Assembly (NCBI GenBank): GCA_963920575.1
Contig: OY986972.1
Span: 24,414,672-24,478,671 of the forward strand
DNA: 64,000 nt
Source: Narthecium ossifragum
Taxonomy: Eukaryota; Streptophyta; Magnoliopsida; Dioscoreales; Nartheciaceae
Direction: 5' to 3'
Below, piece after piece: positions 62,850-64,000 of this stretch (positions are counted from its first letter, which is position 1; each line of letters starts with the position of its first letter). The notes below the pieces were generated by a model. It was not told the origin of the DNA, ran no database searches, and was given only the letters and a program-made list of their open reading frames with translations. A program made the position numbers and the translations under genes.

Positions 62850-64000
62850 ATCTTTTAGTAAGGCCATTTATTTTCTTTATATTTTCGTTAAATCCCGGCT
62901 TCAGGGCAATACTTCTAGTAGCCTATGGCTTCTCCGGTCCTGAATACTGTTCCATATTGGAAGCTTACAATACAGTTGAAACTTGTAAGATGACTTGCAA
63001 ACTCAAATGTATAGCTTTTTTGTTTAGAGGGAATTATGGCCTTGACGTTTATTGCCAGATGTGCATTAGTGGAGGTTTGTATCTAATATTTATCAGAAAT
63101 TTCATGTTCTATACCTTGTTTTCTTGTTTGAGGATTCGAAGGATTATCTCATATTAGCTTGAGATAAATACTTGGAATGGTTGTCTCCATGGCCTGAATT
63201 CACCGCATTTGTGAGAAGAACAAGGTTAGCAAGGATATACGCACTCATTCTAAAAATTCTCTTCTCACCTTCTTCATTTCAGGAGGTGAAGGATCTACAT
63301 TTCTGTAGGAGAACATGAGAAAATGTTTGTGAAATCGAGTGATTGTATGTTGTGTCCATGGTGTGGAAATCATTCCTGCTTAAAATCAGTAACAAGTTCT
63401 TACTGGTTTTACAAACTCCACTTTTGAGTATTCATAGTTTTAGCTTGAACTTGGTGCATTCTCACCATCTAAAAGCATAATAATATGTGTAATATGTTTA
63501 GAACTTCATTGAGTTTGAAAAGTTCATGGGAAGCTTATGAGTTAGATTTTTGTAGTTCTTTGCACTCTTAAACTGTTGAAGAGGAGTCTATTTTGGGTAT
63601 TTGGATTTCCAGTGGAGTCTCATTCAGCTCTTCTGGTTGGCTCACTGGCACAGAGAAGAATCCCTACAAGCTATTTCCTTAGTATCCCTTTCTAATGAGG
63701 AAAATCTTCTATTTTTTTGCGTACTCCCATATATTTCTTCTAATCATATCTTGAACTCAACCATTTAACGTACTTTTCAGAATTAAGTTTTTTAATTCAA
63801 ACTTAGTGACATAACATTTATATATTTTTCTCTCAAATTTACCATAAGTCGATCTCGTTGGGGGCAAGAACCCATCGAGGCTTATGCTTGGACAGAGGGG
63901 CCTAGAAAATGGAGCAAAATGGAGACTTTAGCCACTGAGGCAAAATTAAGAGTCCAATGCTGCAGTCACTGATGATTAGTCTGCATTTAGACTAATCTGA
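62850..64000. other. 3' flank of the last receptor gene
   Basis: AT-rich with no supported gene. The short open frame at 62846-63157 has no domain and overlaps the expected 3' untranslated region. Confidence 0.5.

Overview
The window is nuclear DNA from a flowering plant, probably a monocot. The evidence is spliced genes with GT-AG introns, plant-only receptor kinases, a mitochondrial frataxin of plant type, LINE poly(A) tails, a Tourist-like MITE and LTR-like repeats. I cannot name the species from sequence alone. Two runs of exactly 200 N (23959-24158 and 44867-45066) are assembly gaps.

The theme is a cluster of G-type (S-domain) lectin receptor-like kinases that has grown by tandem duplication and decay. 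The left half (5.4-23.4 kb) holds three intact seven-exon genes of RD-kinase type: plus strand 8733-12181, minus strand 12506-16286 and minus strand 19451-23398. It also holds two kinase-only pseudogenes (5397-6797 and 17647-19245). The right half (46-63 kb) holds a lectin-domain pseudogene split by an LTR-like element (45975-47650). It also has two intact single-exon genes of the non-RD 'HCD' type (52331-54757 and 60372-62849), and two copies of an older kinase relic inside a 6.4-kb tandem duplication.

Unrelated housekeeping genes sit between the two halves: frataxin (minus, 27365-29752), an SDS22-like LRR protein (plus, about 32.5-36.3 kb, divergent from frataxin) and a PHOS32-like universal stress protein (minus, 38875-40352). 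An Apollo/SNM1-type DNA-repair nuclease (plus, 48385-50187) lies just before the tandem duplication. The receptors would sense ligands at the plasma membrane. The other genes act in mitochondria, cytosol and nucleus and show no functional link to the receptors.

The rest is mostly repeats. The first 5 kb looks like decayed LTR-retrotransposon sequence. There are two LINE-type insertions with clear target-site duplications (7105-7415 and 55299-55380), a 516-bp MITE (16637-17152), an inverted pair of GAATTC-rich repeats (24159-26046 and 43012-44710) that contains or borders both gaps, and an inverted pair of 1.1-kb LTR-like elements (about 41741-42843 and 46089-47228).

The most informative structure is the 50187-59630 interval. 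A 6.4-kb tandem duplication there carries a receptor kinase in its first copy, and in the second copy exactly that gene is missing, with a 4-bp microhomology at the junction. I did not find a wholly new biological system. The novelty is in the structural history of the receptor cluster.
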